This document shows, piece by piece, positions 8,869 through 17,285 of a DNA stretch of 64,000 bases. Position 1 is the first letter of the stretch, and each line of letters opens with the position of its first letter. This DNA comes from Burkholderiales bacterium. GTDB taxonomy: Bacteria > Pseudomonadota > Gammaproteobacteria > Burkholderiales > Burkholderiaceae_C. The stretch is from the NCBI GenBank assembly GCA_016703325.1, contig JADJCH010000003.1, positions 62,001 to 126,000 on the forward strand. The letters run 5' to 3'. Below the pieces are notes generated by a model. The model saw only the letters and a list, made by a program, of their open reading frames with translations, was not told the DNA's origin and did not search any database. A program made the translations under genes and the position numbers.

Positions 8869-9296
8869 TCAGGAAGGCAGGCGATCGCCGATGGCATTCC
8901 AGGCATCGCGCAGCGGCTCGATCAGGCGGGCCACCTCGTCCAGCGGCTCGCTCTCCTTGCGCAGATTGGCCTGCGTCAAGCGCACGGTCGCGTAGTCGTA
9001 AAGGCTCTTGAGGTTGCGGGCCAGCTCGCCGCCCGCCTCCATGTTGAGCCCCGCACGCAGCCCTTCTTCGAGGATGCGCACCGCACGGCTGATGTGGCGG
9101 CCCTTGGCCTCCAGGCGCCCCAGTCCAGCAGGGCCGAACGTGCGGAGGCGATCTCGTCGATCAATCCATCGAAGAGCATCTGCACCAGTCGGTGCGGCGT
9201 CGCCCCGGACACGCCGGTTTCGACACCCACCTGGTGGTAAAGGTTGGCAAACTGCTGAGGCCGACCGAAAGCTGCCTGGAACGGTGAAGAGAACAT
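8869..9296 (-). pseudogene. fliS: Flagellin chaperone FliS, broken by a one-base frameshift
   Basis: FliS binds flagellin in the cytoplasm and delivers it to the export gate. The frame from the ATG at 9296 reads MFSSPFQAAFGRPQQFANLY, typical of FliS, through to about residue 58 (SARSALLDW). The matching C-terminal half (RLEAKGRHISRAVRILEEG through KSLYDYATVRLTQANLRKES to GDRLPS) is in another frame. The break falls on a run of four C on the plus strand at 9118-9121; one extra base there would restore a 142-residue protein of normal FliS length. Every other residue looks intact, so this is either a sequencing/assembly deletion in a homopolymer or a very recent mutation. A strong sigma-28 type promoter precedes it. 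Confidence 0.85.
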
Positions 9297-9343
9297 GTTC
9301 GCTGCGATCTGGTTGAAGGGTTGCGGCGTTGGTGACCTTTGTG

Positions 9344-9371
9344 TTATCGACCTGCGGTGGCGCAGACTTGA
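9344..9371 (-). promoter_or_regulatory. Sigma-28 (FliA) type promoter before fliS
   Basis: On the minus strand TCAAGTCT (9371-9364), 12 bases, then GTCGATAA (9351-9344), about 48 bases before the fliS ATG. The -10 box differs from GCCGATAA at one position. This should drive fliS-fliT-ycgR as late, FliA-dependent genes. Confidence 0.72.
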
Positions 9372-9381
9372 GCGTTGGGCG

Positions 9382-10818
9382 TCAGCTGCTGTAGGTCAAG
9401 ACAGACAGCTGCTGGCTCACGTAGCTGGACAGCTGGTTCATTTTCGCCATCTGGGTGTCCAGCGCGGTGTACTGGGCACGCATGCGCTTTTCCACCGCCG
9501 TCATGCGGTTCTCGAAGGTTTCCTGCTGGTCCGAGTTGGCATCCTTCTGGCGCTGCAGGCTGTTGCTGCGCGACGTGAGGGAGCCGCTGGTGCTCAGTTG
9601 GGCATCGCCCCACTTGCGCAGCCGCACGGCGAAGCCCTCGTTGGCGGAGGTCACGCCGTCGACGTTGGCGAACAGCTTCTTCATCTCGCCCAGGTTGCCC
9701 AGCGCCTCGGTGAGCTTGCTGTCGTCCACCTTCAGCGTGCCGTCGGACTGCGGGTCCAGTCCGATGTCCGCCAGGCGCTGGTAGGTGGCCGAAGCGGACA
9801 CCGAGCCCGTGCCCACCCCACGCAAGGCAGAGCGCAGGGCATTGACCGACGCATCGCCCTGCAGACTGCCGGCGGTCTTGCTGGCGCTGTCGTAGCGGGT
9901 CTGAGTACTCAGGTACTTGGCCAGGTCGTTGTAGGCAGTCGCGAAGTCAGTGATCGACTTCTTGATCGATTCGGTGTTCGAGCTGACCGTCACCTCCACC
10001 GGGGAGGCACTGACCTTGCCCAGCTTCAAGGTGACACCTTCGACCACCTCTTCCAGCGTGTTGCTGGCCGAGGTCACCGTCAGGCCGTTGACCGTGGCAC
10101 GCGCATTGGCCGCGGCCTGCGTGCGCGACATCGAGGACACCGAGGCCGAGGGGTCATAGGCCAGCGCGGACAGGCCGGCGCTGTCGGTGGAGTCGCCATC
10201 GTCATCGGCCACCTGCACCCGAAAGCCGTTCTCCTCACCGGTGGCCGAGGAATGCATCACCAGGCGTGAGCCGCTGGCGTCGTTGACGATCGATGCGCTC
10301 ACCCCGCCGCCGGCGGCGTTGATCTTGTCGCGCACCTGCGCCAGGGTGTCGGTGGCCAGCACCGACACACTCACCGGCGTGGCCCCGCTCTTGGCGGTGA
10401 AGCTGCTTTGGTCGGCCGACCAGGTGCCCAGTTCCAGCGTCAAGGTACCGGAGCCCAGCGTGCTGGCCGAAGAGCCGAAGGCGCTGCTCGCCAGGGACTG
10501 TGAGGCCGCCAGCTGCTGCACGGACACGCTGTAGGACCCTGCCGTCGCCTTGGTGTTGCCGCTGGCGGACACCACGCTGCTGTCGGCAGAGGCCGCCGTG
10601 GAACTACCCCAGGTGGCTGCTTTGGTCAGGTTGGAGGCGGCATCGCGCAATGCAGAGGTATAGCTCTGCAACTTGCCGTAGGCCGAGATCTTGGAATCGA
10701 TCTTGGTGGCCTGCGTCTTCATCTGCGTGAGCGGCTGCCGCTCCACCGCCATGAGTTGGGTGACGATGGTTTCGACGTCGAGACCGCTGCCGATACCGGC
10801 CGAGCTGATGGAGGCCAT
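9382..10818 (-). CDS. fliD: Flagellar filament cap protein FliD
   Basis: FliD (HAP2) forms the pentameric or hexameric cap at the filament tip and helps flagellin fold into place. The 478-residue product begins MASISSAGIGSGLDVETIV, the classic FliD start, and has helical N- and C-terminal D0/D1 regions with Ser/Thr/Ala-rich central domains and a C-terminal Gln-rich coiled coil. It lies between fliS and the inner flagellin; an intrinsic terminator separates it from the flagellin, so it probably has its own promoter. A 7-bp inverted repeat (10843-10858) sits 25 bases upstream of the start. Confidence 0.96.
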   Translation of the reverse strand: MASISSAGIGSGLDVETIVTQLMAVERQPLTQMKTQATKIDSKISAYGKLQSYTSALRDAASNLTKAATWGSSTAASADSSVVSASGNTKATAGSYSVSVQQLAASQSLASSAFGSSASTLGSGTLTLELGTWSADQSSFTAKSGATPVSVSVLATDTLAQVRDKINAAGGGVSASIVNDASGSRLVMHSSATGEENGFRVQVADDDGDSTDSAGLSALAYDPSASVSSMSRTQAAANARATVNGLTVTSASNTLEEVVEGVTLKLGKVSASPVEVTVSSNTESIKKSITDFATAYNDLAKYLSTQTRYDSASKTAGSLQGDASVNALRSALRGVGTGSVSASATYQRLADIGLDPQSDGTLKVDDSKLTEALGNLGEMKKLFANVDGVTSANEGFAVRLRKWGDAQLSTSGSLTSRSNSLQRQKDANSDQQETFENRMTAVEKRMRAQYTALDTQMAKMNQLSSYVSQQLSVLTYSS

Positions 10819-10842
10819 GGCAATGCCCTTTCATGCGCAGCA

Positions 10843-10858
10843 GCGCGAACCTTCGCGC
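10843..10858. repeat. Short inverted repeat upstream of fliD
   Basis: GCGCGAA / TTCGCGC with 2 bases between, in the fliD leader. It could be a protein-binding palindrome or an RNA hairpin near the ribosome binding region; nothing in the sequence decides between them. Confidence 0.35.
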
Positions 10859-10865
10859 CACCATG

Positions 10866-10898
10866 AAAAAACGCCCGGGCGCTTGCACGCACCGGACG
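10866..10898 (-). terminator. Intrinsic terminator between inner flagellin and fliD
   Basis: Minus-strand order: CGTCCGGTGCG, 6-base loop, CGCCCGGGCG, then six T (10871-10866). The stem pairs over ten positions with one bulged T and one G-U pair. It should end flagellin transcripts before fliD. Confidence 0.75.
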
Positions 10899-11029
10899 TC
10901 CTGGGTCCCCCTGGGCCGGGCTGCACCCAGCCCGCCCCCCGAGGGGGTCAAGGAAACTTGGGACGGCCCGGCGTTTCCTTGAGTGGTATCGGCGCACCCG
11001 ACGCCGACTTGAGCCAGGCACGCTCCTGC

Positions 11030-11890
11030 TCAACCCTTCAGCAACGAAAGCACCTGCTGCGGCAACTGATTGGCCTGCGCCACCATGGCGTTGCCGGCCT
11101 GCTGCAGCACCTGCGCCCGTGACAGGTTGGCCGTCTCCACCGCGAAGTCCGCATCCATGATCCGGCTGCGTGCGGCGGACTGGTTCTCGATGCCGATCTG
11201 CAAGTTGGAGATGATGGCGTCGAAGCGGCTCTGGGTGGCACCGAGCACGGCACGCTCGGAGTTGATCTTGTCCAGCGCATCGTCGATGCCGTTGAGCACG
11301 GCATCGAAGTCCACCGTCGAGTCCCCGATGGTCATGCGGCCGGTGCCGTCCACATCGCTGCCGGCCACGCTGACGATCGTTCCATTGGTCGTCAGATCCG
11401 TGGTGGAGATGACGATCGAATCGGCCGTGGTGGTGTTGGCACCGATCTGGAAGGTCAGCGTGCCGGCATCGCTGCCCACCACCGACTTGCCGTTGAAGGT
11501 GGTGCCGCCGAGCACACGCTGGACTTCCTTGGCCAGCTCGCCGAACTCCTGGTCCAGCGACAGGCGGTCGTCATCGGTGTTGGTGTCGTTGGCGGACTGC
11601 ACCGCCAGCTCACGCATGCGCTGCAGCAGGTCGGCCGACTTGCCCAGCGCCCCTTCGGCGACCTGGGCCAGGGAGATGCCGTCGTTGGCGTTGCGGATGG
11701 CCGAATTCATGCCGCGCGACTGCGCGTTCATGCGCTCGGCAATCGCCAGGCCTGCCGCGTCGTCCTTGGCGGAGTTGACCCGCAGCCCGGACGACAGACG
11801 CTGCATCGAAGTCGCCAGCGAACCCTGCGACCCGTTGAGGTTGCGTTGGGCGTTGAGCGAGGCCAGATTGGTGTTGATGGTCTGCGGCAT
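11030..11890 (-). CDS. fliC: Flagellin (inner copy)
   Basis: Flagellin, the filament subunit. The 286-residue protein from the ATG at 11890 (MPQTINTNLASLNAQRN) has the conserved D0/D1 termini: N-terminal SLATSMQRLSSGLRVNSAKD and C-terminal ANLSRAQVLQQAGNAMVAQA. The middle (about 165-200) is short, so outer D2/D3 domains are essentially absent. The in-frame TTG/CTG codons upstream were rejected because GGAG lies just before the ATG. It is a tandem paralogue of the flagellin at 12223-13080, differing mainly in the centre (VISTTDLTTNG). No good sigma-28 site was found before it, although there is a terminator between the two genes. Confidence 0.96.
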   Translation of the reverse strand: MPQTINTNLASLNAQRNLNGSQGSLATSMQRLSSGLRVNSAKDDAAGLAIAERMNAQSRGMNSAIRNANDGISLAQVAEGALGKSADLLQRMRELAVQSANDTNTDDDRLSLDQEFGELAKEVQRVLGGTTFNGKSVVGSDAGTLTFQIGANTTTADSIVISTTDLTTNGTIVSVAGSDVDGTGRMTIGDSTVDFDAVLNGIDDALDKINSERAVLGATQSRFDAIISNLQIGIENQSAARSRIMDADFAVETANLSRAQVLQQAGNAMVAQANQLPQQVLSLLKG

Positions 11891-12123
11891 GAGAAGCACT
11901 CCTGGGTAGTCCGCTGTTCCAGCGCGCGTCGCCTGGGATCGGGAAGCCGGTCACCGCGGGCTGCTGCAGCAGGCACTCTTGCTTGCTGTCCCTGGATTTT
12001 CGGCAGGCGAGGCCGCCGGGATCGGATGAAATGACACCCTTGACCGGTCCAGTTGCGGGAACGTGCGCGCCTTTGCCAGATCGGCCCCGCAGCACCGGTA
12101 CCCACGCCGCCGCACCACGCACG
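11891..12123. other. Leader region of inner flagellin, no clear promoter
   Basis: About 230 bases between the terminator of the outer flagellin and the start of the inner one. The best sigma-28-like match on the minus strand is TCAAGGGT then TCCGATCC near 12020-12045, but the spacer is only 9 bases against 12 elsewhere in this window. No other motif or small gene was convincing. Confidence 0.4.
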
Positions 12124-12144
12124 AAAGGGCTCCCTCAGGAGCCC
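12124..12144 (-). terminator. Intrinsic terminator after outer flagellin
   Basis: On the minus strand a perfect 7-bp stem GGGCTCC / GGAGCCC with loop TGAG, followed by TTTCGT. It lies about 80 bases after the stop of the outer flagellin and should separate the two flagellin transcripts. Confidence 0.7.
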
Positions 12145-12222
12145 AACCGGCGGTTAAAGCGGTCTCAGCGCGGCGGCCCGGTGGCCACCGGCACCGCCGC
12201 CGCCGATGGCGGGACCGCGATG

Positions 12223-13080
12223 TCAGCGCAGCAGGGACAGGACCTGCTGCGGCAGCTGGTTGGCCTGCGCGATCATCGCGCTGCCGGCCTGCTGCAGCAC
12301 CTGAGCACGCGACAGATTGGCGGTTTCCGTCGCAAAGTCGGCGTCCATGATGCGACCACGGGCTGCGGACTGGTTCTCGATACCGATCTGCAGGTTGCCG
12401 ATCACGGCATCGAAGCGGCTCTGGGTGGCACCCAGCTTGGCACGCTCGGAGTTCACCTTGTCAATGGCCGAGTCGATGCCGTCGAGCACGGTGTCGAAGT
12501 TCACCGCCGAGTCGCCGATGGTCATGCGACCGGTGCCATCCACATCCGTGCCAGCCACCGAGGTCATCGAGCCGTCGGTGCTCATGTTGGTGAACCCAAC
12601 ATCGATCTTGTCGGAAGTCGTTGTGTTCGCACCGATCTGGAAGGTGATGGTGCCCGCATCGGAGCCCACCACGGCCTTGCCGTTGAAGGTGGTGCCCTGA
12701 ATGACGCGCTGGATCTCCTTGGCCATCTCACCGAATTCCTCGTCCAGCGACGTGCGGTCGGAGTCGGTATTGGTGTCGTTGGCCGCCTGCACCGCCAGCT
12801 CGCGCATGCGCTGCAGCATGTCGCCGACCTTGGACAGCGCCCCTTCGGCCGTCTGCGCCATCGACACACCGTCGTTGGCGTTGCGCATGGCAGCGGACAT
12901 GCCGCGGGACTGGGCGCTCATGCGCTCCGCAATCGCCAGACCGGCAGCGTCGTCCTTGGCGCTGTTGACCCGCAGACCCGAAGACAGGCGCTGCATCGAG
13001 GTGGCCAGTGAAGACTGCGAAGCGCTGGCGTTGCGCTGGGCATTCAGGGAGTTCAGGTTGGTGTTGATGGTGGCAGCCAT
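12223..13080 (-). CDS. fliC: Flagellin (outer copy, sigma-28 promoter)
   Basis: Second flagellin of the tandem pair, 285 residues, starting MAATINTNLNSLNAQRNASA. The N- and C-terminal D0/D1 regions are nearly identical to the inner copy, while the central stretch (DKIDVGFTNMSTDGSMTS) differs. A good FliA promoter lies about 180 bases upstream and a terminator follows. It is divergent from the GT41 glycosyltransferase gene. Ser/Thr-rich central segments are possible targets for O-glycosylation; that link is inference from position only. Confidence 0.96.
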   Translation of the reverse strand: MAATINTNLNSLNAQRNASASQSSLATSMQRLSSGLRVNSAKDDAAGLAIAERMSAQSRGMSAAMRNANDGVSMAQTAEGALSKVGDMLQRMRELAVQAANDTNTDSDRTSLDEEFGEMAKEIQRVIQGTTFNGKAVVGSDAGTITFQIGANTTTSDKIDVGFTNMSTDGSMTSVAGTDVDGTGRMTIGDSAVNFDTVLDGIDSAIDKVNSERAKLGATQSRFDAVIGNLQIGIENQSAARGRIMDADFATETANLSRAQVLQQAGSAMIAQANQLPQQVLSLLR

Positions 13081-13257
13081 TTGTCGCTCCTACAAGCTAG
13101 TACAGATCAAGAGAATGAGACCGGCGTATGGCACCGGGAGTCCTTGGGGTGACTGCCCGGGACCTGTCAGCCTGTTGCCCTGGTTCGCTTAACCATTTCA
13201 ACCATCAGCCGGCATCTTCCGGACCACGGACCGACTTGCGTCGCGCCGTTGAAATGC

Positions 13258-13285
13258 TTATCGGACAAGGCCTTCAGCAACTTTA
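13258..13285 (-). promoter_or_regulatory. Sigma-28 (FliA) type promoter of outer flagellin
   Basis: Minus strand TAAAGTTG (13285-13278), 12 bases, TCCGATAA (13265-13258). Each box differs from TAAAGTTT / GCCGATAA at one position. The predicted leader to the flagellin ATG is about 170 bases, long enough to hold post-transcriptional control, but I recognise no specific element in it. Confidence 0.82.
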
Positions 13286-13512
13286 GGCGCCGATTTCAAG
13301 GTCTTTTCCCACAACCTCGGAAGCCGGAACCAGGCCAGCGGCCCCCAAGCCCGACACCGCCGAACCAGCCAGGCTGGGCTGCCTGGCCGGTTCGAAGGCG
13401 CTGAAGCGAGGAACTCCTCAGACCCGGTGGCACTTATCGGCATTTCGCCGCCGGGTTGCAGCTCCACCATTGCCATGGAAGACCTCGACCCGCCCGCCAG
13501 GGCCTCAGCACC

Positions 13513-15492
13513 ATGCCCCACCCACCTTCACTCAGCGCCGCAAGGCGTCCTCAGGCCCGCATTGCGACGCGTCAGAGTCTGGCCAGTGCCCGTCAGGAAT
13601 GGGAAGCAGGCCGTCGCGCCAAGGAGGCCGGCCAGTGGCGCAACGCGCGGGTCCACTTTCAGCGCGCGGTTCAACTGGCTCCGCAGGATCCCCTCTACCG
13701 CTTGAACCTGGCTCGCGCAGCGCACGCGCTGGGCGACAACAACACCGCCATCCGTGAAGCCGGTGCTGCCTTCGAGCTGGACCGCAGCGATGCAGTGGCC
13801 TGCGAGATGCTCGGCCACGCCCTTCAGCGCGCCCGGCGCCACCGGGAGGTCATCGAGTCGCTCGACTCACTGGACCCGTCAACCCCGCGCAGTGCCGGCT
13901 GGCACCTGTGCCGGGCCAACGCCTGGCTGGAGATGCGCGACTTTGCCCGCGCGACGCAGGACGCCTCCAGCGCCCTGGCACTCGGCGGATCGGACCGCCC
14001 CTTGCGGCTCAAGACCCTGCGCACGCTGGGCCACGGACTGTCGATGCTGAGGCGCCACGACGAGGCAGGGCTGTGCTACCGGATGGTGGTGGACGCCGAT
14101 CCGCTGGCACTGGGATGCGCCCTGTACGCGGCCCACTACAGCGCCTGGGCCTGCGATTGGCCCAACCTGCAGACCGATCTGGACCGGGTTCAGGCCAGCA
14201 TCGACCGCGTCCAGGCCATGGACGATCCCACCGAGATCGAGGCACTGAGCCCCTTCTGCCTGCTCACCCTGACCGACAACCCCGAGGTGCTGCACTGGAC
14301 GGCGCAACTGGCCTGCCTGAAGGGCCAACCCGACGCCCGAGCCCATCGCCCCGACTGGCCGGTGCCGCGGCCGAAGGGTCGCCTGCGCATCGGGCTGCTG
14401 TCGGCCGACTTTCACATGCATGCCACCAGCATGCTGATCGTCGAGCTGCTGGAGTCGATGGACCCGCAACGCTATGAGTGGGTGTTCTATTCGGGTGGCC
14501 CGGACGACGGCTCCGACCTGCGTGCGCGGGTGCGCGCCACGGCCACGCTCTGGCACGAGACCCGCGAATGGAGCACTCAGGCCCTGGCCGAACAGGTACG
14601 GCGCGATGAGGTGGGCGTGCTGATCGACATGAAGGGCTTCACCCTGGGCTCGCGCATGACCGTGCTGGCCGAGCGCGCCGCCCCCCTGCAGCTGTCCTGG
14701 CTGGGCTACCCCGGCACCACCGGCGCGGCGTACATCGACTATGTGGTGGGCGACCCGGTGGTGACCCCGCTTGAGGCACAGCCGCACTACAGCGAGTCCA
14801 TCGCGCAGATGCCCCACTGCTACCAGCCCAACGACAGCCAGCGGTCGCGCCCGCAGTCCGGGCAGCGCTGCGACCACGGTTTGCCGGAGGAAGGTTTCGT
14901 CTTCGCCAGCTTCAACCAGTCCTACAAGATCGTGCCGGAGGTCTTCGACGCCTGGTGCCACATTCTGGCCGGCACCCCTGGATCGGTGCTTTGGCTGCTG
15001 GTACCCCCTGAAGAAACCCGGCAGCGCCTGCGCCAGGAAGCCGCAGCACGCGGCATCGATCCGCAGCGGCTGGTGTTCGCGCCCTTCATGGACATCGACG
15101 AGCACCGTGCCCGCCTGCCGCTGGCCGACCTCTTCCTGGACAGCTTTCCCTGCAGCGGACACACCACCGCCAGCGATGCCCTGTGGGCCGGCGTGCCGGT
15201 GGTGACCTTGATGGGCCAGGCCTTTGCCTCTCGCGTGGCCGCCAGCCTGCTGCACACCCTGGGCCTGGATGAACTGGTGTGTGGGCAACTGGACGACTAT
15301 GTGCAGCAGGCCATGCACTTCGGTTGCAACCCGCTGTCCCATGGCGAGCTGCGCGCACGCCTGCAACAGGCCTGCGAACAGTCTGCGCTGTTCGACGGCC
15401 GGCGCTATGCGCAGGACTTCGCCGCCCTGCTGGAGCGCATGGTCGAGCGACAGAACCTCGGCCTGCCGCCGGCACCGCTGGCCGCGCCCTGA
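13513..15492 (+). CDS. TPR-containing SPINDLY/OGT-type glycosyltransferase (GT41)
   Basis: Protein O-glycosyltransferase of the Glyco_transf_41 family. From the ATG at 13513 it is 659 residues. TPR-like helices fill about residues 25-270 (EAGQWRNARVHFQRAVQLAP and following repeats). The GT41 catalytic part runs from about 290, with RIGLLSADFHMHATS, then LQLSWLGYPGTTGAAYIDY, FASFNQSYKIVPEVFDAW and FLDSFPCSGHTTASDALWAG, all family signatures. There is no signal peptide, so it acts in the cytoplasm on proteins before export. Lying directly upstream of the flagellin promoter and followed by a second glycosyltransferase and a methyltransferase, it is a likely flagellin glycosyltransferase (compare FlmG-like enzymes). 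The target is inferred. Confidence 0.88.
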   Translation: MPHPPSLSAARRPQARIATRQSLASARQEWEAGRRAKEAGQWRNARVHFQRAVQLAPQDPLYRLNLARAAHALGDNNTAIREAGAAFELDRSDAVACEMLGHALQRARRHREVIESLDSLDPSTPRSAGWHLCRANAWLEMRDFARATQDASSALALGGSDRPLRLKTLRTLGHGLSMLRRHDEAGLCYRMVVDADPLALGCALYAAHYSAWACDWPNLQTDLDRVQASIDRVQAMDDPTEIEALSPFCLLTLTDNPEVLHWTAQLACLKGQPDARAHRPDWPVPRPKGRLRIGLLSADFHMHATSMLIVELLESMDPQRYEWVFYSGGPDDGSDLRARVRATATLWHETREWSTQALAEQVRRDEVGVLIDMKGFTLGSRMTVLAERAAPLQLSWLGYPGTTGAAYIDYVVGDPVVTPLEAQPHYSESIAQMPHCYQPNDSQRSRPQSGQRCDHGLPEEGFVFASFNQSYKIVPEVFDAWCHILAGTPGSVLWLLVPPEETRQRLRQEAAARGIDPQRLVFAPFMDIDEHRARLPLADLFLDSFPCSGHTTASDALWAGVPVVTLMGQAFASRVAASLLHTLGLDELVCGQLDDYVQQAMHFGCNPLSHGELRARLQQACEQSALFDGRRYAQDFAALLERMVERQNLGLPPAPLAAP

Positions 15493-15550
15493 ACACGACC
15501 GCAACCGCCGCCACGACCATCATCACAACCTTCCACGAGGAGGCCCGCGC

Positions 15551-16195
15551 ATGATCCCCAAGACACTGCACATCATCTGGGTCGGCGACGACCGCAAGCG
15601 TCCCGACAACTGCATCCAGACCTGGGTGGATCACAACCCGGACTGGACCGTCCAGCTCTGGGGCAACGACGATCTCAGTGCCATGGGCTGGTACAACGCC
15701 CGGCACATCCAGGCGATGGGCCAGCGCGAGCTCAACGGCGTGGCCGACCTGATGCGCTGGGAGATCCTCTACAACGAAGGCGGCTTCGTGGTCGATGCCG
15801 ACAGCGAGTGCGTGCGAGGGCTGGACGACTGGCTGCTGGAGCACGAGGCCTTCGCCTGCTGGGAAAACGAGCTCGACCGACCGCGCCTGATTGCCGCCGG
15901 CTACGTGGCCTGCGAAGCCGGCAACCCCTTCATCGGCCAGATCATCAACGACATCCATGCCGAGCCCAGCGTGGTGCAGGACATGGCCTGGAAGACCGTC
16001 GGTCCGCTGCGCCTGACCAACGCCTACCACCGCTACCGCTACAGCGGCCTGACCGTGCTGCCCAGCCACTACTTCATCCCTGAACACTTCGGCGGAGCCA
16101 CCTACGAGGGCCGCGGGCCGGTATACGCCCGTCAGCACTGGGGCAGTACGCGCCGAAGCTACGACACCCTGCACCAACAGGAGATGGCCGCATGA
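15551..16195 (+). CDS. GT32-like sugar transferase with DXD motif
   Basis: Glycosyltransferase of the Gly_transf_sug / capsular polysaccharide family. The frame is open upstream, but the ATG at 15551 follows GAGGAGG by 8 bases and gives MIPKTLHIIWVGDD, the typical start, and a 214-residue protein. It carries LMRWEILYNEGGFVVDADSE, where DAD is the metal- and nucleotide-sugar-binding DXD motif (about residues 83-85). It has no membrane segment. It overlaps the next gene as ATGA, and the three genes from 13513 look like one operon. Sugar donor and acceptor cannot be told from sequence. Confidence 0.85.
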   Translation: MIPKTLHIIWVGDDRKRPDNCIQTWVDHNPDWTVQLWGNDDLSAMGWYNARHIQAMGQRELNGVADLMRWEILYNEGGFVVDADSECVRGLDDWLLEHEAFACWENELDRPRLIAAGYVACEAGNPFIGQIINDIHAEPSVVQDMAWKTVGPLRLTNAYHRYRYSGLTVLPSHYFIPEHFGGATYEGRGPVYARQHWGSTRRSYDTLHQQEMAA

Positions 16196-17052
16196 ACGAC
16201 TCCGACGCCGTGATCGACGCCGTGCTGGACACCCTGGCGCTGGACGAAGACAGCCCGACTTCTTCGGCTGGCAGGCCCTTTCCGATCCCTGCCGCGCGCC
16301 CGCGCGAAGGCAGACCGGTCGGACTGGTCCCTGCCGAGCCCGCCAGCAACCCGGCACACGCTGAGATGGCCGCCTCGCAAGCCAAGCCGGTGGAACCTGC
16401 GGCCGCACCGGCGACGCAAGGACAGGCGCAGCGCGGCAGCCGGCTGGCCGCCCTGCATGCCCCCTACTTCGTGCAGCAAGTACCCGTCGGGGTGGAACTC
16501 GTCGGCCGGCCGCGGGTGGAGGTCTTCCGCCAGATCTGCCAGGGCAGGCGTGTGCTGCATGTGGGTTGCGCGGACTGGCCGATCACCGATGTGCAGGCCA
16601 GCCTGCACGTCCAGCTCGACGCGGTCTGTGCCCTCCTGGACGGCTTCGATGTCCATCCCGAGGCCTTCGACGTGCTGCGCCCGCATGTGCGCGGCCGCTT
16701 CTTCAGCCGCTGGGAGGACATCGTTGACGACTACGACCTCATCCTCGTCCCGGAGGTGATGGAGCACGTCCCGGACGTGCAGGGCTTCCTGCGCCAGCTC
16801 GACGCCGTGCGGGCGCCGCACGTGGTGCTGACCGTGCCCGATGCCTCGCAGTGCGCCTCGCGTCACTTCGAGTATGTCGGCGACGACCAGAACTTCGTCG
16901 AGGTGGTGCACCCCGACCACAACTGCTGGTACTCGCCCTACACCCTGGGCAACGTCATTCGCAAGTACACCGACTGGCAGGTCGCCGGCACCTGGTTCTT
17001 CAACCGGATCTCGCTGCTGGCCATCGCCCACAAGCCGGACGCTCCCGGTTGA
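16192..17052 (+). CDS. SAM-dependent methyltransferase-like protein
   Basis: 286-residue protein with a poorly conserved, Ala/Pro-rich N-terminal part (about 1-85) and a class I methyltransferase-like domain (about 105-275). RRVLHVGCADWP matches motif I but lacks the usual second and third glycines; DLILVPEVMEHVPDVQGFL matches motifs II/III as in Methyltransf_11 proteins. AGGAG lies before the ATG. Overlap with the glycosyltransferase stop suggests coupling. It may methylate a sugar attached by its neighbours. The altered motif I leaves activity uncertain. Confidence 0.75.
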   Translation: MNDSDAVIDAVLDTLALDEDSPTSSAGRPFPIPAARPREGRPVGLVPAEPASNPAHAEMAASQAKPVEPAAAPATQGQAQRGSRLAALHAPYFVQQVPVGVELVGRPRVEVFRQICQGRRVLHVGCADWPITDVQASLHVQLDAVCALLDGFDVHPEAFDVLRPHVRGRFFSRWEDIVDDYDLILVPEVMEHVPDVQGFLRQLDAVRAPHVVLTVPDASQCASRHFEYVGDDQNFVEVVHPDHNCWYSPYTLGNVIRKYTDWQVAGTWFFNRISLLAIAHKPDAPG

Positions 17053-17285
17053 GCCAACGGGCCGGGGTGACCCGTTCGGGCGGTGGGGAAGCTGATCAGC
17101 GCAAGGGCGACGCACACTGACTGCAGGCGAGGCGAATGCCGCGGGCCTTTGATCGGTTTTTCCGGTTCTGATCGTCGCTTCGGGCTGGATAGGGTGTCCC
17201 TAGAGTGGATCCCATGCACTTACCGGACCAGAGGGACACAGTCCACCCGGCCGGCACCAACCCCTTTTCCAGCCCGAGACCCATC

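Noticed and set aside
12020..12045. Sigma-28-like TCAAGGGT...TCCGATCC before the inner flagellin
   Set aside because: The spacer is 9 bases, against 12 at the two convincing sites, and the last part of both boxes is off consensus.
13428..13443. Sigma-54-like TGGCAC...GGCA before the GT41 gene
   Set aside because: The GG and GC elements are separated by 9 bases, not the required 10, and the -12 element reads GGCA where TTGC is expected.
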